From Acidobacteriota bacterium (GTDB lineage: Bacteria; Acidobacteriota; Thermoanaerobaculia; Thermoanaerobaculales; Sulfomarinibacteraceae), in the NCBI GenBank assembly GCA_030637805.1, contig DAOWFV010000061.1:1-21069 (forward strand): a DNA stretch of 21,069 nucleotides, written 5' to 3'. The first letter of the stretch is position 1; each line of letters opens with the position of its first letter. Under the pieces are notes generated by a model that ran no database searches, was not told the DNA's origin, and was given only the letters and a program-made list of their open reading frames with translations. Positions 1 through 7,342 of the stretch are shown here, piece after piece. The translations under genes were made by a program, and so were the position numbers.

Positions 1-684
1 CTCCGAATCGTCATTTCGCCCTGCCCACCACTCCCACAGAATCGGGATGACCAGCAACAAGCCGAAGGGTCGGGTGATCGTCGCCAGCCCTCCGAGAATG
101 CCGGCTAAAGCGAAATTCCGGCTGCGGGCGAAGAGGAAGACGCCCAATGAGAGGACCAGGAAGAGCGATTCCGCGTAGACCGCCGATAGGAAAAGGCTGG
201 ACGGATGGAGCAACAGAGCGGCGCACGCGGCCAGGCCTGCCATTCCCCCGTTGGCGCCGTTGACCTCCAGACGCACGAGGCGCTCGAGCAATACCAGGGA
301 CAGGGCCAGACACAGGTTCGAGATCAACACCCCGGCGGCTACGGGACCAAGCAGGGGCGCCAAACCGCGTATCAGGAACGGGTACAAGGGCAGGAATCCG
401 GAGGCGGCGTGTTGCTCGTAGGGAACCCCCAGTCCGGCAAAATGATCGCTTACGTCATAACCTTCGGCGGCGATCAACAGGTACCACTCCGAGTCCCATC
501 GCGCCCACATCTCCAGGGGTCGGGAAACGGGCTCATGCACGATCAGGTTCCCCCGTTGAACGACGGCGCCGGAGGGCAGCAGCCAGGTGGACAGCAAGCC
601 CACCGCAAACAGGGCGAGACGACTGGCGAGAAAGAGACATGCCAGGTGCGCATACGGCCGGTTGATGAGCCGAGAGAAATTCAC
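1..684 (-). CDS. PIG-V-like membrane mannosyltransferase, partial (3' end beyond the left edge)
   Basis: The minus frame stays open from a GTG at 684 to the window edge, giving 228 visible residues with no stop. The product is strongly hydrophobic and carries signatures of the PIG-V/GT-C mannosyltransferase family: RWDSEWY (residues 62-68) on the first extracytoplasmic loop, FLPLYP (97-102), SAVYAESLF (167-175) in a membrane segment and TRPFG (204-208). Family members transfer a sugar from a polyprenyl-phosphate donor on the outer face of the membrane; the acceptor here is unknown. An in-frame TAG lies about 48 nt upstream, so GTG 684 is the first usable start. No good Shine-Dalgarno is visible, so the start is uncertain. 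It is divergent from trxB. The alternative is another GT-C family of unknown substrate. Confidence 0.72.
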   Translation of the reverse strand, partial: MNFSRLINRPYAHLACLFLASRLALFAVGLLSTWLLPSGAVVQRGNLIVHEPVSRPLEMWARWDSEWYLLIAAEGYDVSDHFAGLGVPYEQHAASGFLPLYPFLIRGLAPLLGPVAAGVLISNLCLALSLVLLERLVRLEVNGANGGMAGLAACAALLLHPSSLFLSAVYAESLFLVLSLGVFLFARSRNFALAGILGGLATITRPFGLLLVIPILWEWWAGRNDDSE

Positions 685-693
685 TATGAAATC

Positions 694-701
694 AGTATAA
701 T
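694..701. promoter_or_regulatory. Possible divergent -10 elements between the PIG-V-like gene and trxB
   Basis: The plus strand has TATAAT at 696-701, about 77 nt before the trxB start. The minus strand reads TATACT over 694-699 in the opposite direction. The surrounding 30 nt are AT-rich against a GC-rich background. No convincing -35 hexamer lies at 16-18 nt on either strand, so this rests on the -10 match and the position only. If the minus element is real, the PIG-V-like mRNA would be almost leaderless. Confidence 0.35.
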
Positions 702-777
702 GACCGACCGCGGAATCGTGGCGGAAAAACTACATCGAAATTCACCCCACCGCCCCGAAACTCTGGAGGGAGAGATC

Positions 778-1722
778 ATGAGTGAGAAGCATGCCAAGGT
801 CCTCATAATCGGTTCCGGGCCCGCCGGGCTTACGGCAGCCATCTACGCCGCCCGCGCTGGTCTCACGCCGCTTGTCATCGAGGGCATGCAGCCCGGCGGT
901 CAGCTCACCATCACCACCGACGTCGAGAACTACCCGGGCTTCCCGGAAGGAATCATGGGTCCGGAGCTGATGCGGGTAACTAAGGTCCAGGCCGAACGGT
1001 TCGGCACCCGCTTCCTGTTCGACGAGGTCATTGAGGTCATCCTCGAGAACCGGCCCCTCATTGTTCGCACCAAGGGCCACGGCGAGCTTACGGCCGACGC
1101 CCTGATCATCGCGACTGGGGCTTCGGCAAAGCTCCTTGGCTTGCCCTCCGAAACCGACCTCATGGGTCACGGCGTCTCCGCCTGCGCCACCTGCGACGGG
1201 TTCTTCTTCCGTGACAAGGAGCTGGTGGTCGTTGGAGGGGGCGACACCGCAATCGAGGAGGCAATTTTTCTGACCAAGTTCGCAACCAAGGTGACGGTGG
1301 TCCACCGTCGGGACGAACTGCGGGCGTCGAAGATCATGCAGCAGCGCGCATTCGACAACGAAAAGATCCACTTTGAGTGGTTCTCCGTATTGACCGAGAT
1401 TCTCGGTACCAGGGAGGGCGGCGTCACGGGCGTCCATCTCGAGGACACGCGCACCGGCGAGCAGCGGGAGTACCCCACCGACGGCGTCTTCATAGCCATC
1501 GGCCACAGACCGAACACCGAGATCGTCGCCGACAAGCTGGAGGTGGACGACACCGGCTACATTCGCACCGTGGCCGGCACCACACGCACCTCGGTGGAGG
1601 GCGTGTGGGCCTGTGGAGACGCCCAGGACGCCTTCTACAGACAGGCGGTGACCGCAGCCGGCACCGGGTGCATGGCCGCGATCGAGGCCGAACGCTGGCT
1701 CGCGGAGCATGGTATCCACTGA
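778..1722 (+). CDS. trxB: Thioredoxin reductase (NADPH)
   Basis: This cytosolic FAD enzyme reduces thioredoxin with NADPH. The 314-residue product has the usual length. It shows the FAD-binding GSGPAG (residues 12-17), PGGQL and ENYPGF segments, the redox disulfide CATC (C136, C139), a second nucleotide-binding GGGDTA (153-158), the NADPH-type HRRDELRA (176-183) and the C-terminal CGDAQD FAD motif (279-284). The HRR basic cluster argues for NADPH rather than NADH or ferredoxin. ATG 778 follows a GGAGGGAG ribosome-binding site at 8-9 nt; the frame is open further upstream, but that extension is low-complexity antisense of the PIG-V-like gene. The Fe-S carrier gene follows after 89 nt. Confidence 0.96.
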   Translation: MSEKHAKVLIIGSGPAGLTAAIYAARAGLTPLVIEGMQPGGQLTITTDVENYPGFPEGIMGPELMRVTKVQAERFGTRFLFDEVIEVILENRPLIVRTKGHGELTADALIIATGASAKLLGLPSETDLMGHGVSACATCDGFFFRDKELVVVGGGDTAIEEAIFLTKFATKVTVVHRRDELRASKIMQQRAFDNEKIHFEWFSVLTEILGTREGGVTGVHLEDTRTGEQREYPTDGVFIAIGHRPNTEIVADKLEVDDTGYIRTVAGTTRTSVEGVWACGDAQDAFYRQAVTAAGTGCMAAIEAERWLAEHGIH

Positions 1723-1737
1723 CAACTGACTCGGAGC

Positions 1738-1764
1738 TTGCATCCGGGCGGGTTGGCGTATAGG
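1738..1764 (+). promoter_or_regulatory. Possible promoter for the Fe-S carrier-def pair
   Basis: TTGCAT (1738-1743) and TATAGG (1759-1764) are separated by 15 nt, about 50 nt before the next start codon. Both boxes are only partial matches to the sigma-70 consensus and the spacer is short, so this is a weak call. Confidence 0.3.
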
Positions 1765-1779
1765 CTGTGTCACCGCGCC

Positions 1780-1794
1780 CGCGGCGAGGCCGCG
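1780..1794 (+). other. GC-rich leader hairpin before the ribosome-binding site
   Basis: CGCGGC, loop GAG, GCCGCG forms a perfect 6-bp stem ending 6 nt before the AGGAGG of the downstream gene. It has no T-tract, so it is not a terminator. It could affect translation initiation, but at this GC content it may be incidental. Confidence 0.4.
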
Positions 1795-1811
1795 CGCGAC
1801 AGGAGGTAGGC

Positions 1812-2147
1812 ATGATTTCGTTCTCGGAAAAGGCGATTGAAAAGGTCAAGGAGTTCGCCACTGGGATGTCGGAGGCGGAGGGCAAGGATCTTCGCGTTTT
1901 CATCCAGGGCGTCGGCTGCTCGGGCTTCAACTACGGCTTCACCTTCGACGAGCTGCGGGACGGCGACACTGTCGTCTCGAGCGGTGACCTCAAGGTGCTG
2001 GTCGATCAGCACTCGGCCCCACATCTCGAGGGCGCCAAGGTGGACTTCGTCGACGACGAGCGCGGCAACGGATTCACCGTCGACAACCCGAACAGTCCGG
2101 CACCGCCAAGCGACTGCAGTGCGGGCGGCTGCTCGGGCTGCGGCTGA
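1812..2147 (+). CDS. A-type iron-sulfur carrier protein (ErpA/IscA/HesB family)
   Basis: A-type carriers bind Fe-S clusters or iron and pass them to apo-proteins. This 111-residue protein has the family core with VGCSGFNYGFTFDE (C36 is the first ligand), a DQHSAPHLEGAKVDFVDD segment and the NPN that precedes the C-terminal ligands. The usual C-terminal CGCG (C-x-C) is replaced by cysteines at 102, 107 and 110 (C-x4-C-x2-C) in a Gly/Ser-rich tail, and the protein ends directly after the last CG. ATG 1812 follows a perfect AGGAGG (1801-1806). The def start codon lies 6 nt after the stop, indicating an operon. Family membership is confident; the exact subtype (ErpA, IscA or SufA) is not resolved. 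Confidence 0.88.
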   Translation: MISFSEKAIEKVKEFATGMSEAEGKDLRVFIQGVGCSGFNYGFTFDELRDGDTVVSSGDLKVLVDQHSAPHLEGAKVDFVDDERGNGFTVDNPNSPAPPSDCSAGGCSGCG

Positions 2148-2153
2148 GCGTCC

Positions 2154-2705
2154 GTGAACGAGAGCGCGCGACTCCTCGAGGTCGTTCGTCTCGGCCACCC
2201 CGGGCTGCGCGCGATTGCCGAGGCGGTGCCGGAGGAGTGGTTTTCGAGCGGCCGTCTGTATGAGCTCGGCCGCGACATGGTGCGCACCATGATCGAGGAG
2301 GAGGGCGTCGGCCTGGCCGCCCCCCAGGTGGCGGAGGGCATCCGCCTGTTCGCCTACTGGGTTCCGGCGACCGAGGATGAGGCCGAGGTCCCGCCCATGC
2401 TTCTCGCCAACCCGGAGGTCCGGCCCATGGGAACCGAGCAGGAGGAGGGCTGGGAGGGCTGCCTCTCGATCCCCGGGCTTCGTGGGCTCGTGCCGCGCTT
2501 TCGTCGTATCAAGGTCAAGGCGCGCCGCCTCGATGGTGAGCCGGTCTCCTTGACCGCGGACGGATTCCAGGCGCGGGTTATCCAGCACGAACACGACCAC
2601 CTCGACGGCGTGGTTTTCCTCGACCGGATGACCTCGATCAGCTCCCTGGCATTCGAGCCGGAGTGGGAGCGGTACGTGCTCGCGAGCGAGGATGGAGAGG
2701 ACTAA
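2154..2705 (+). CDS. def: Peptide deformylase
   Basis: Def removes the N-formyl group from nascent proteins at the ribosome exit, using a catalytic metal (often Fe2+). All three motifs are present: GVGLAAPQ (residues 51-58), EGCLS (101-105, with metal ligand C103) and HEHDH (145-149, with two metal ligands and the catalytic Glu). At 183 residues the length is normal for the family, with a short acidic C-terminal tail. The GTG start at 2154 lies 6 nt after the stop of the Fe-S carrier, so the two are very likely cotranscribed. Usual partner genes fmt or priA are not adjacent. Confidence 0.95.
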   Translation: MNESARLLEVVRLGHPGLRAIAEAVPEEWFSSGRLYELGRDMVRTMIEEEGVGLAAPQVAEGIRLFAYWVPATEDEAEVPPMLLANPEVRPMGTEQEEGWEGCLSIPGLRGLVPRFRRIKVKARRLDGEPVSLTADGFQARVIQHEHDHLDGVVFLDRMTSISSLAFEPEWERYVLASEDGED

Positions 2706-2741
2706 GTACACCCGTTCGCAGGTAAGGTACCCTCTCAGATC

Positions 2742-4481
2742 ATGATCGAGGAGCACACCGCGGACAACGGGCAGCTCGGAAAAGCGCAGCCTTCCCAGCT
2801 CCCCCGGACGGTCCTCCTCGCGTCGATGCTCGCTGGTGCGGTCCTCGGCACCTTCCAGATCGCCAACACCAGCATCGGCTGGCATCTCGCCAGCGGCCGG
2901 TGGATCATCGAGAACCGCGCCTTCCTTCGCGCCGATCCCTTCTCCTTCACTGCCGCCGGCGTCCCGTGGATCGACCACGAGTGGATCTTCCAGGTGGTGG
3001 TCGCGTTGGCCGACGCGGCCGCCGGGGCGCCGCTGCTGGTGATCCTGCGCGCGGCGGTGGTTGCGACCATGGCCGTGCTCCTGCTCGTCATCGGTGTACG
3101 CAACGGTCTTTCCCCGGCCACCGCTCTTCTCCTCTCGGTGCTCTGCGTTTGCGGGGCAAGACCGCGCTTCTTCCTCCGCCCCGAGTTGGTGACTTTGATC
3201 GTGGTGCCGACAGTCGTCTGGATGTTCCTAAGCAGGGCAGAGCGCAGGTCCCCGGCGTGGCTGGGGGCCGTCGCCGGACTCATGGTTTTGGGGGTCAACG
3301 CCCATGGTGGGGTGTTGGTCGTTCCCTTCCTCCTCGCCGGGCTTCTCGCGGCCGAGGTGCTTCAGATGGCCGTCACCGGCAGCTGGTCCCGGCGTTTAAT
3401 CGTCACCGGCGCCTCGGCGGTCGCGGTCGCCGGTCTGGCGGTTCTCGTCAACCCCTACGGCTGGCGGCTGTACACGGTCCCCTTCCACCTCGCCCGCCTC
3501 GTCGGCCTGCCCCACATCCCCAACCCCGAGTGGGTCCCGGCGTCCTTAACCCAGACGCCGTTCCTGTTTATCGCGATCCTCTTGGCCCTGCTGCTCCTCA
3601 GCCTCTACGAGCGCCGCACCGAGCGCTGGCTCCTCCTGTTCATGGCCGCAGCTCTCGCGCTGCGCCACGTGCGCAACCTGGGCCTCTTCTTCGTGCTGCT
3701 GCCCCTGGCGGTAGCGCCGGCACTGGCCCGCTGGCCCGCACTGGCGGCGCAGGCCCCCAAAGACGTTCCACGCTCGCGACGGGTGCAGGTGCTTGCCGTG
3801 GTGCTGGCGCTGGTACTGGCAGCGTCCATGGCGGCGGCGCCGTGGCCTCGTTTCGGCTTTGGCTTCGCCGAGAACTACTTCCCGAAAGAAGCCTGCTCCT
3901 TCCTCGAACGGGAGAACCTCCCGGGCGCCAGGTTGTACAACGACGTCCGCTTCGGCGGCTATCTCATCAACCGCTATTTTCCTCCCCGCGGCGTCTTTCT
4001 GGACGACCGCAACGAGATCCACGAGCCGCTGTTGCGCCGCTTCTGGGAGATATTTCAGCGCAGCGATGTGAGAGCCTGGAACGCCCTGCTCGCACAGATC
4101 GAGATCGACAGTGCCCTTGTCCGCTACCACCCGACCACCCGGGTCAGAACGCCCGACGGCGAGGATCTTGGCGAACGCGGCTTCTCGGCCCTGTGGTTCC
4201 CGGCCCGCGACTGGGCCCTGGTCTACTGGGATGACGTGGCCATGGTCCTCGTGCGTCGGGATGCGGCTCCGGATGGGCTCCTTGAGCGCACCGAGTACCA
4301 CCTGCTGCGTCCAGACGACTTCGCCCACCTCGAGGGCCGCCTGGTCGCGGAACCCGGGTTGCGGCCCACTGCGGCCGCCGAGCTGCGACGGGCGCTGGCC
4401 GCGAACCCCGACTCCGAACGCGCCCGCCGGATGGCTATCTACCTCGCCGCACTGAACCCGGACCCCCTCACTGATCCTTGA
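2742..4481 (+). CDS. Multi-span membrane protein, GT-C-like, function unknown
   Basis: The 579-residue protein has about ten hydrophobic segments between residues 25 and 370, then a soluble C-terminal domain. The first periplasmic loop carries GWHLASGRWI and ADPFSFTAAGVPWIDHEWIFQ (about residues 46-85). This architecture (first loop with acidic and His residues, many membrane spans, extracytoplasmic C-domain) resembles polyprenol-dependent GT-C glycosyltransferases, but I cannot assign a substrate or a characterised family. The C-domain contains YNDVRFGGYLINRYFPPRGVFLDDRNE (around 390-420). The ATG at 2742 is 36 nt after def and has only a weak ribosome-binding site. The last 14 nt overlap the 3' end of the opposite-strand gene. 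It could also be an O-antigen or surface-polymer protein. Confidence 0.8.
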   Translation: MIEEHTADNGQLGKAQPSQLPRTVLLASMLAGAVLGTFQIANTSIGWHLASGRWIIENRAFLRADPFSFTAAGVPWIDHEWIFQVVVALADAAAGAPLLVILRAAVVATMAVLLLVIGVRNGLSPATALLLSVLCVCGARPRFFLRPELVTLIVVPTVVWMFLSRAERRSPAWLGAVAGLMVLGVNAHGGVLVVPFLLAGLLAAEVLQMAVTGSWSRRLIVTGASAVAVAGLAVLVNPYGWRLYTVPFHLARLVGLPHIPNPEWVPASLTQTPFLFIAILLALLLLSLYERRTERWLLLFMAAALALRHVRNLGLFFVLLPLAVAPALARWPALAAQAPKDVPRSRRVQVLAVVLALVLAASMAAAPWPRFGFGFAENYFPKEACSFLERENLPGARLYNDVRFGGYLINRYFPPRGVFLDDRNEIHEPLLRRFWEIFQRSDVRAWNALLAQIEIDSALVRYHPTTRVRTPDGEDLGERGFSALWFPARDWALVYWDDVAMVLVRRDAAPDGLLERTEYHLLRPDDFAHLEGRLVAEPGLRPTAAAELRRALAANPDSERARRMAIYLAALNPDPLTDP

Positions 4482-5328
4482 TTCTCTTGTAGGCAACGAT
4501 GACACAGTTTTCGGGTTCGATTCCGTAGGGGCTGCCGGTGAGATCCGCGGGGACCTGCAGCAACAGGCCCGCTGCGATCATCTCCTCCCACGATTCTGCA
4601 CAGGCCCCAGAGAACGCGGCGTGTTCGCGCAGCAGGCTATCGAGGAGCTGTCGGTCCTTGAGAACGGTCGCATCGTAGAGGTGGCTCATGCACATGCGGC
4701 GGTCGTAGGCATCCTCGGCTTCGGCGACCGCCTTTCTCCAGTAGTCGATCGAGTCTTCGACGGTCCACTTGCTCTCGGTGTCACGCCACACGCCGACCAC
4801 TCGTTTGAGACGCGCCGGGGCGCCCGGCCGCTCCGCCGCAATCTCGGCGTAGTGGAGGGCCGCCCCGCGATCCCTGAAACGTATGAACATGTCCCACGCC
4901 GCGGCCTCCGCCAGCATCCAGCTCTGCGGCAAGTTGCGCAGCCCCTTGTCGAAGAGGCGCCGCACCGCCCTCTCGAGCTCAAGTTCGTCGCCACCGACCT
5001 GGATCTGCATGATCAGCGCCCCGATGCGGTAGGCGTCGAAATACAGCGGGTCGAGGTCGGTGATGAGGTCGTAGATGGTCTCGAGGTAGAGAAATCGTTC
5101 GTGCGGCTGGAAAAGGGAGTAGTACTGAATGGACCAGAGGTAGAGAGCGTCGGCCACCAGCTCGGGGTTGCCGAGGCTCACGAGCTTGAGGATCTCCGGC
5201 GACGGAAGGTAGAGGAGCTCCCGGCTTTCAGGCCTGTCGAGCGGGATCCTCTCCAGCTGCACCGCACAGAGGACCGCCGCCGCGAGCAGTGCCGCAACGA
5301 CCGCCAGAGTGGAGAGCGTCCGCTTCAC
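4468..5328 (-). CDS. Membrane-anchored helical-repeat (TPR-like) protein linked to an ABC exporter
   Basis: The 286-residue product begins with a single hydrophobic segment (about residues 5-24), probably a signal anchor, followed by an all-helical domain with TPR-like spacing. The conserved-looking stretch LYLPSPEILKLVSLGNPELVADALYLWSIQYY precedes DLITDLDPLYFDAYRIGAL, a pattern I associate with uncharacterised periplasmic TPR proteins. The GTG start at 5328 is chosen because its GTGA overlaps the permease stop by 4 nt; the frame is open further upstream but that part lies inside the permease gene and has no plausible content. Position as last gene after ATPase and permease suggests an accessory periplasmic partner of that transporter, which is inference. 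Confidence 0.75.
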   Translation of the reverse strand: MKRTLSTLAVVAALLAAAVLCAVQLERIPLDRPESRELLYLPSPEILKLVSLGNPELVADALYLWSIQYYSLFQPHERFLYLETIYDLITDLDPLYFDAYRIGALIMQIQVGGDELELERAVRRLFDKGLRNLPQSWMLAEAAAWDMFIRFRDRGAALHYAEIAAERPGAPARLKRVVGVWRDTESKWTVEDSIDYWRKAVAEAEDAYDRRMCMSHLYDATVLKDRQLLDSLLREHAAFSGACAESWEEMIAAGLLLQVPADLTGSPYGIEPENCVIVAYKRIKDQ

Positions 5329-6092
5329 ATCAGGTCCTTGCGGCGGAAGCGGAGGTTCGCGAGGTAGAGCACGAGAACGATGATGACAATGGCGTAAACG
5401 CAGGCCCACACAACCGCCGCCGCCGGTATGGGAAGGTCATGGACGACCTCGGTGTGGAAGTCGAAGCGCTCGAGATTGGGCAGGAGATAGTACGCGGTGG
5501 CGATCACGGCCCGGGCGAAAGCGCCGGGGAGCTGCCGTGTGAGCAGCCAGAGGTCCTCGGACATATGACCCACGACGAAGACCGCCAGGGTCATCAGTGA
5601 GCCGAGAATCGGCCGGGTGAGCACCGCGAAGAGAGTCGCGAAGGCGGCCAAAACCGCCATTTCCAACATGGTCATCGCCCCGGCGAAGAAAAGCATGAAA
5701 TCGAGCTCGTGCTGATACACCCACACCACCACCACCAACAGCAGGGTCATCAGGGTGAGATTGACGGCGACGACGGCGACCAGTCCGAGGTACTTGCCGA
5801 GCAAGAACTGCCACCTCCTGACCGGCTTGGCGAGAATGTTGAAAACAGTCCGGCTGTCCACCTCGCGGCTGATCAGGAGCAGGCTCATCATCACCGCGAT
5901 CAACATCGAGAAGAACTGAATCGCGACCAGCCCAAGGTCCTTGATGATCCTCGTCTCGTCACCGACCGTGAGCATCCCGAAGAGTTTCGACCCTACCAGG
6001 AGGACCACCGCGAAGCCGAGGAAGAGATAGAGAATCCGGTCGCGGATGGCCTCGCGAAATGTGTTTGCGGCAATCGCCACAACCGCTCTCAT
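5325..6092 (-). CDS. ABC-2 type transporter permease
   Basis: This 255-residue inner-membrane protein has six predicted hydrophobic segments. The N-terminal amphipathic ANTFREAIRDRILYLFLGF, the cytoplasmic loop SREVDSRTVFNILAKPVRRWQFLLGKYLG (about residues 75-105) and the closing AxxVWACVYAIVIIVLVLYL helix are typical of the ABC-2/NosY-like permease group. The start is ATG 6092, whose ATGA overlaps the ATPase stop by 4 nt; an upstream in-frame extension lies within the ATPase gene. It would form a dimeric channel energised by the upstream ATPase. The substrate cannot be read from the sequence; related systems export lipids, polysaccharides, drugs or Na+, or assist cofactor assembly. Confidence 0.9.
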   Translation of the reverse strand: MRAVVAIAANTFREAIRDRILYLFLGFAVVLLVGSKLFGMLTVGDETRIIKDLGLVAIQFFSMLIAVMMSLLLISREVDSRTVFNILAKPVRRWQFLLGKYLGLVAVVAVNLTLMTLLLVVVVWVYQHELDFMLFFAGAMTMLEMAVLAAFATLFAVLTRPILGSLMTLAVFVVGHMSEDLWLLTRQLPGAFARAVIATAYYLLPNLERFDFHTEVVHDLPIPAAAVVWACVYAIVIIVLVLYLANLRFRRKDLM

Positions 6093-7012
6093 GAGCCCTC
6101 TCCCTCGTAATGGCGCATGAGAAGATCCTCGAGATTGCTCCGCACCGGGTTGAGGCTCACCAATCGCGCCCCGCGATCGGCAAGCTCTTGGATCAGCGCA
6201 TCCCGGTGAGCCGAGGACACCCTCGCCCACGAGGCGTCGCTGCCCACGTGGCTGGCCAGAAGGGGCGTCCGTAGATCCGCCGGGACCGCGCCCACGAAGG
6301 TCGCCTCCGAGCATTCGGCCTCGTCCGACATCAGCTCGGCTACCGATCCCACCGCGCGCACCCTGCCTTCGACGATGATCGCCACCCGGTCGCAGATGGT
6401 CTCCACGTCCGGGATAATGTGGCTCGAGAAAAAGACGGTGGTCCCCGCCGCGGCCTGCTGAAGGATGATATCGCGGACGTCCCGGCGGCCCACCGGATCG
6501 AGGCCGCTCAAGGGCTCGTCGAGGACCAGCAGATCCGGCTCTCCGAGCAGCGCCTGGGCGAGGGCCAAACGCTGCAGCATCCCCTTGCTGTAGGCGCCCA
6601 TCTTGCGGTCGGCGTGGGCATCCATGGCAACCTCGTCGAGAACCCGGGAAATCCGCTCCTCCAGCCCGGAGCGCTGCATACCGAGAAGCTCGCCGCAGAA
6701 GCGTAAGAACTCCCGCCCAGTGAGGTGACGGTAGATGTAGGGGCTTTCGGTCATGAAACCCAATCTCCGCTTGGCTTCGAGGTCGGTATGGGGCAGCCCA
6801 CAGACTCTGATCGAGCCCGAGTCCGGAAAGATGATCTCGGTTATGGCTTTGATCGTAGTTGTCTTGCCGGCTCCATTGGGGCCCAAGAAGCCGAAGATCT
6901 CGCCCCGCCTGACCTCGAAGCTGAGGCCCTTGAGGACCTCGACGTCGCTTTCGAAGAGTCCGGGGTGAAAAGTCTTGCGAAGATCCCGGACCTCGAGCTG
7001 AATGTCTGCCAC
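6089..7012 (-). CDS. ABC transporter ATP-binding protein (ABC-2 exporter type)
   Basis: This is the ATPase subunit of the exporter. The 307-residue protein has Walker A GPNGAGKTT (from residue 44), an E in place of the Q-loop glutamine in GFMTESPYIYRHLTGREFL (about 85-103, common in this CcmA/NosF/GldA-like group), signature YSKGMLQRL (141-149), Walker B LLVLDEP (161-167) and the switch His in SSH (198). A C-terminal domain of about 80 residues follows the catalytic core. The GTG start at 7012 follows AGGAGG (7020-7025) by 7 nt. It is first in a coupled ATPase-permease-TPR cassette and divergent from the divIVA-like gene. Confidence 0.94.
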   Translation of the reverse strand: MADIQLEVRDLRKTFHPGLFESDVEVLKGLSFEVRRGEIFGFLGPNGAGKTTTIKAITEIIFPDSGSIRVCGLPHTDLEAKRRLGFMTESPYIYRHLTGREFLRFCGELLGMQRSGLEERISRVLDEVAMDAHADRKMGAYSKGMLQRLALAQALLGEPDLLVLDEPLSGLDPVGRRDVRDIILQQAAAGTTVFFSSHIIPDVETICDRVAIIVEGRVRAVGSVAELMSDEAECSEATFVGAVPADLRTPLLASHVGSDASWARVSSAHRDALIQELADRGARLVSLNPVRSNLEDLLMRHYEGEGS

Positions 7013-7342
7013 GCGATGGCCTCCTCTGCCCAGATTAGCAACGCCGCTCCCAGTATACCGAGGGTGACACCAGTCATCCGCGACGTCTCTCTTCCCCCAG
7101 CCTCGAGCAAGACCTAGCCCGGACTATTCATGAGTGATCTGCTACGACCGCAGATCTGCACGCCAGCGCAGCCCTTTTCGCGGCTCGGCGTCCTCAACGT
7201 ACTGTCGACGAGCACGCCTGCGGCGCCTCGCCGCTCAGAAGACACCGCTGACGCACAGCTTTGCGGTCTCGCGACAAACACTCATGATTCTTCGGGCTTG
7301 ACCCAACGTGGCATAATGGATGATTGGAAAGGAGGCGCAGCC
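7013..7342. other. 330-nt divergent intergenic region between the ABC ATPase and the divIVA-like gene
   Basis: No protein-like reading frame is visible; the open frame that runs through 7130-7342 into the divIVA-like gene has no family-like residues and no ribosome-binding site at its ATG. The region contains a weak minus promoter near 7052, a perfect GCGGCG-CCT-CGCCGC hairpin (7220-7234) and a smaller ACCGC/GCGGT stem (about 7244-7267). A possible plus promoter is TTGCGG (7261-7266) with CATGAT (7283-7288). It may hold a structured leader for the divIVA-like gene, but I do not recognise a known RNA family. Confidence 0.5.
7052..7057 (-). promoter_or_regulatory. Possible -10 box for the ABC cassette
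   Basis: The minus strand reads TATACT at this site, which would place transcription start roughly 30 nt before the GTG at 7012. The -35 position 17 nt upstream (CGGATG) is a poor match. A small palindrome, GGTGACACC (7063-7071), sits just upstream and could be incidental. Confidence 0.3.

Noticed and set aside
205..777. N-terminal extension of trxB (191 additional codons)
   Set aside because: The extension is antisense to the PIG-V-like gene, has low-complexity Gln/Gly-rich residues, and the TrxB family match with its ribosome-binding site starts at 778.
1770..2978. 402-codon open frame on the minus strand
   Set aside because: It is the antisense of the Fe-S carrier and def genes, whose motifs are unmistakable; long antisense frames are common at this GC content.
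2900..4234. 444-codon plus-strand frame inside the membrane-protein gene
   Set aside because: Arg/Gly/Pro-rich translation without hydrophobic segments or motifs; it is a frame shadow of the 2742-4481 gene.
7298..7317. TTGACC...CATAAT as a promoter for the divIVA-like gene
   Set aside because: The spacer is only 8 nt; no -10 box lies at 16-18 nt from TTGACC, and a 15-nt alternative would start transcription inside the ribosome-binding site.
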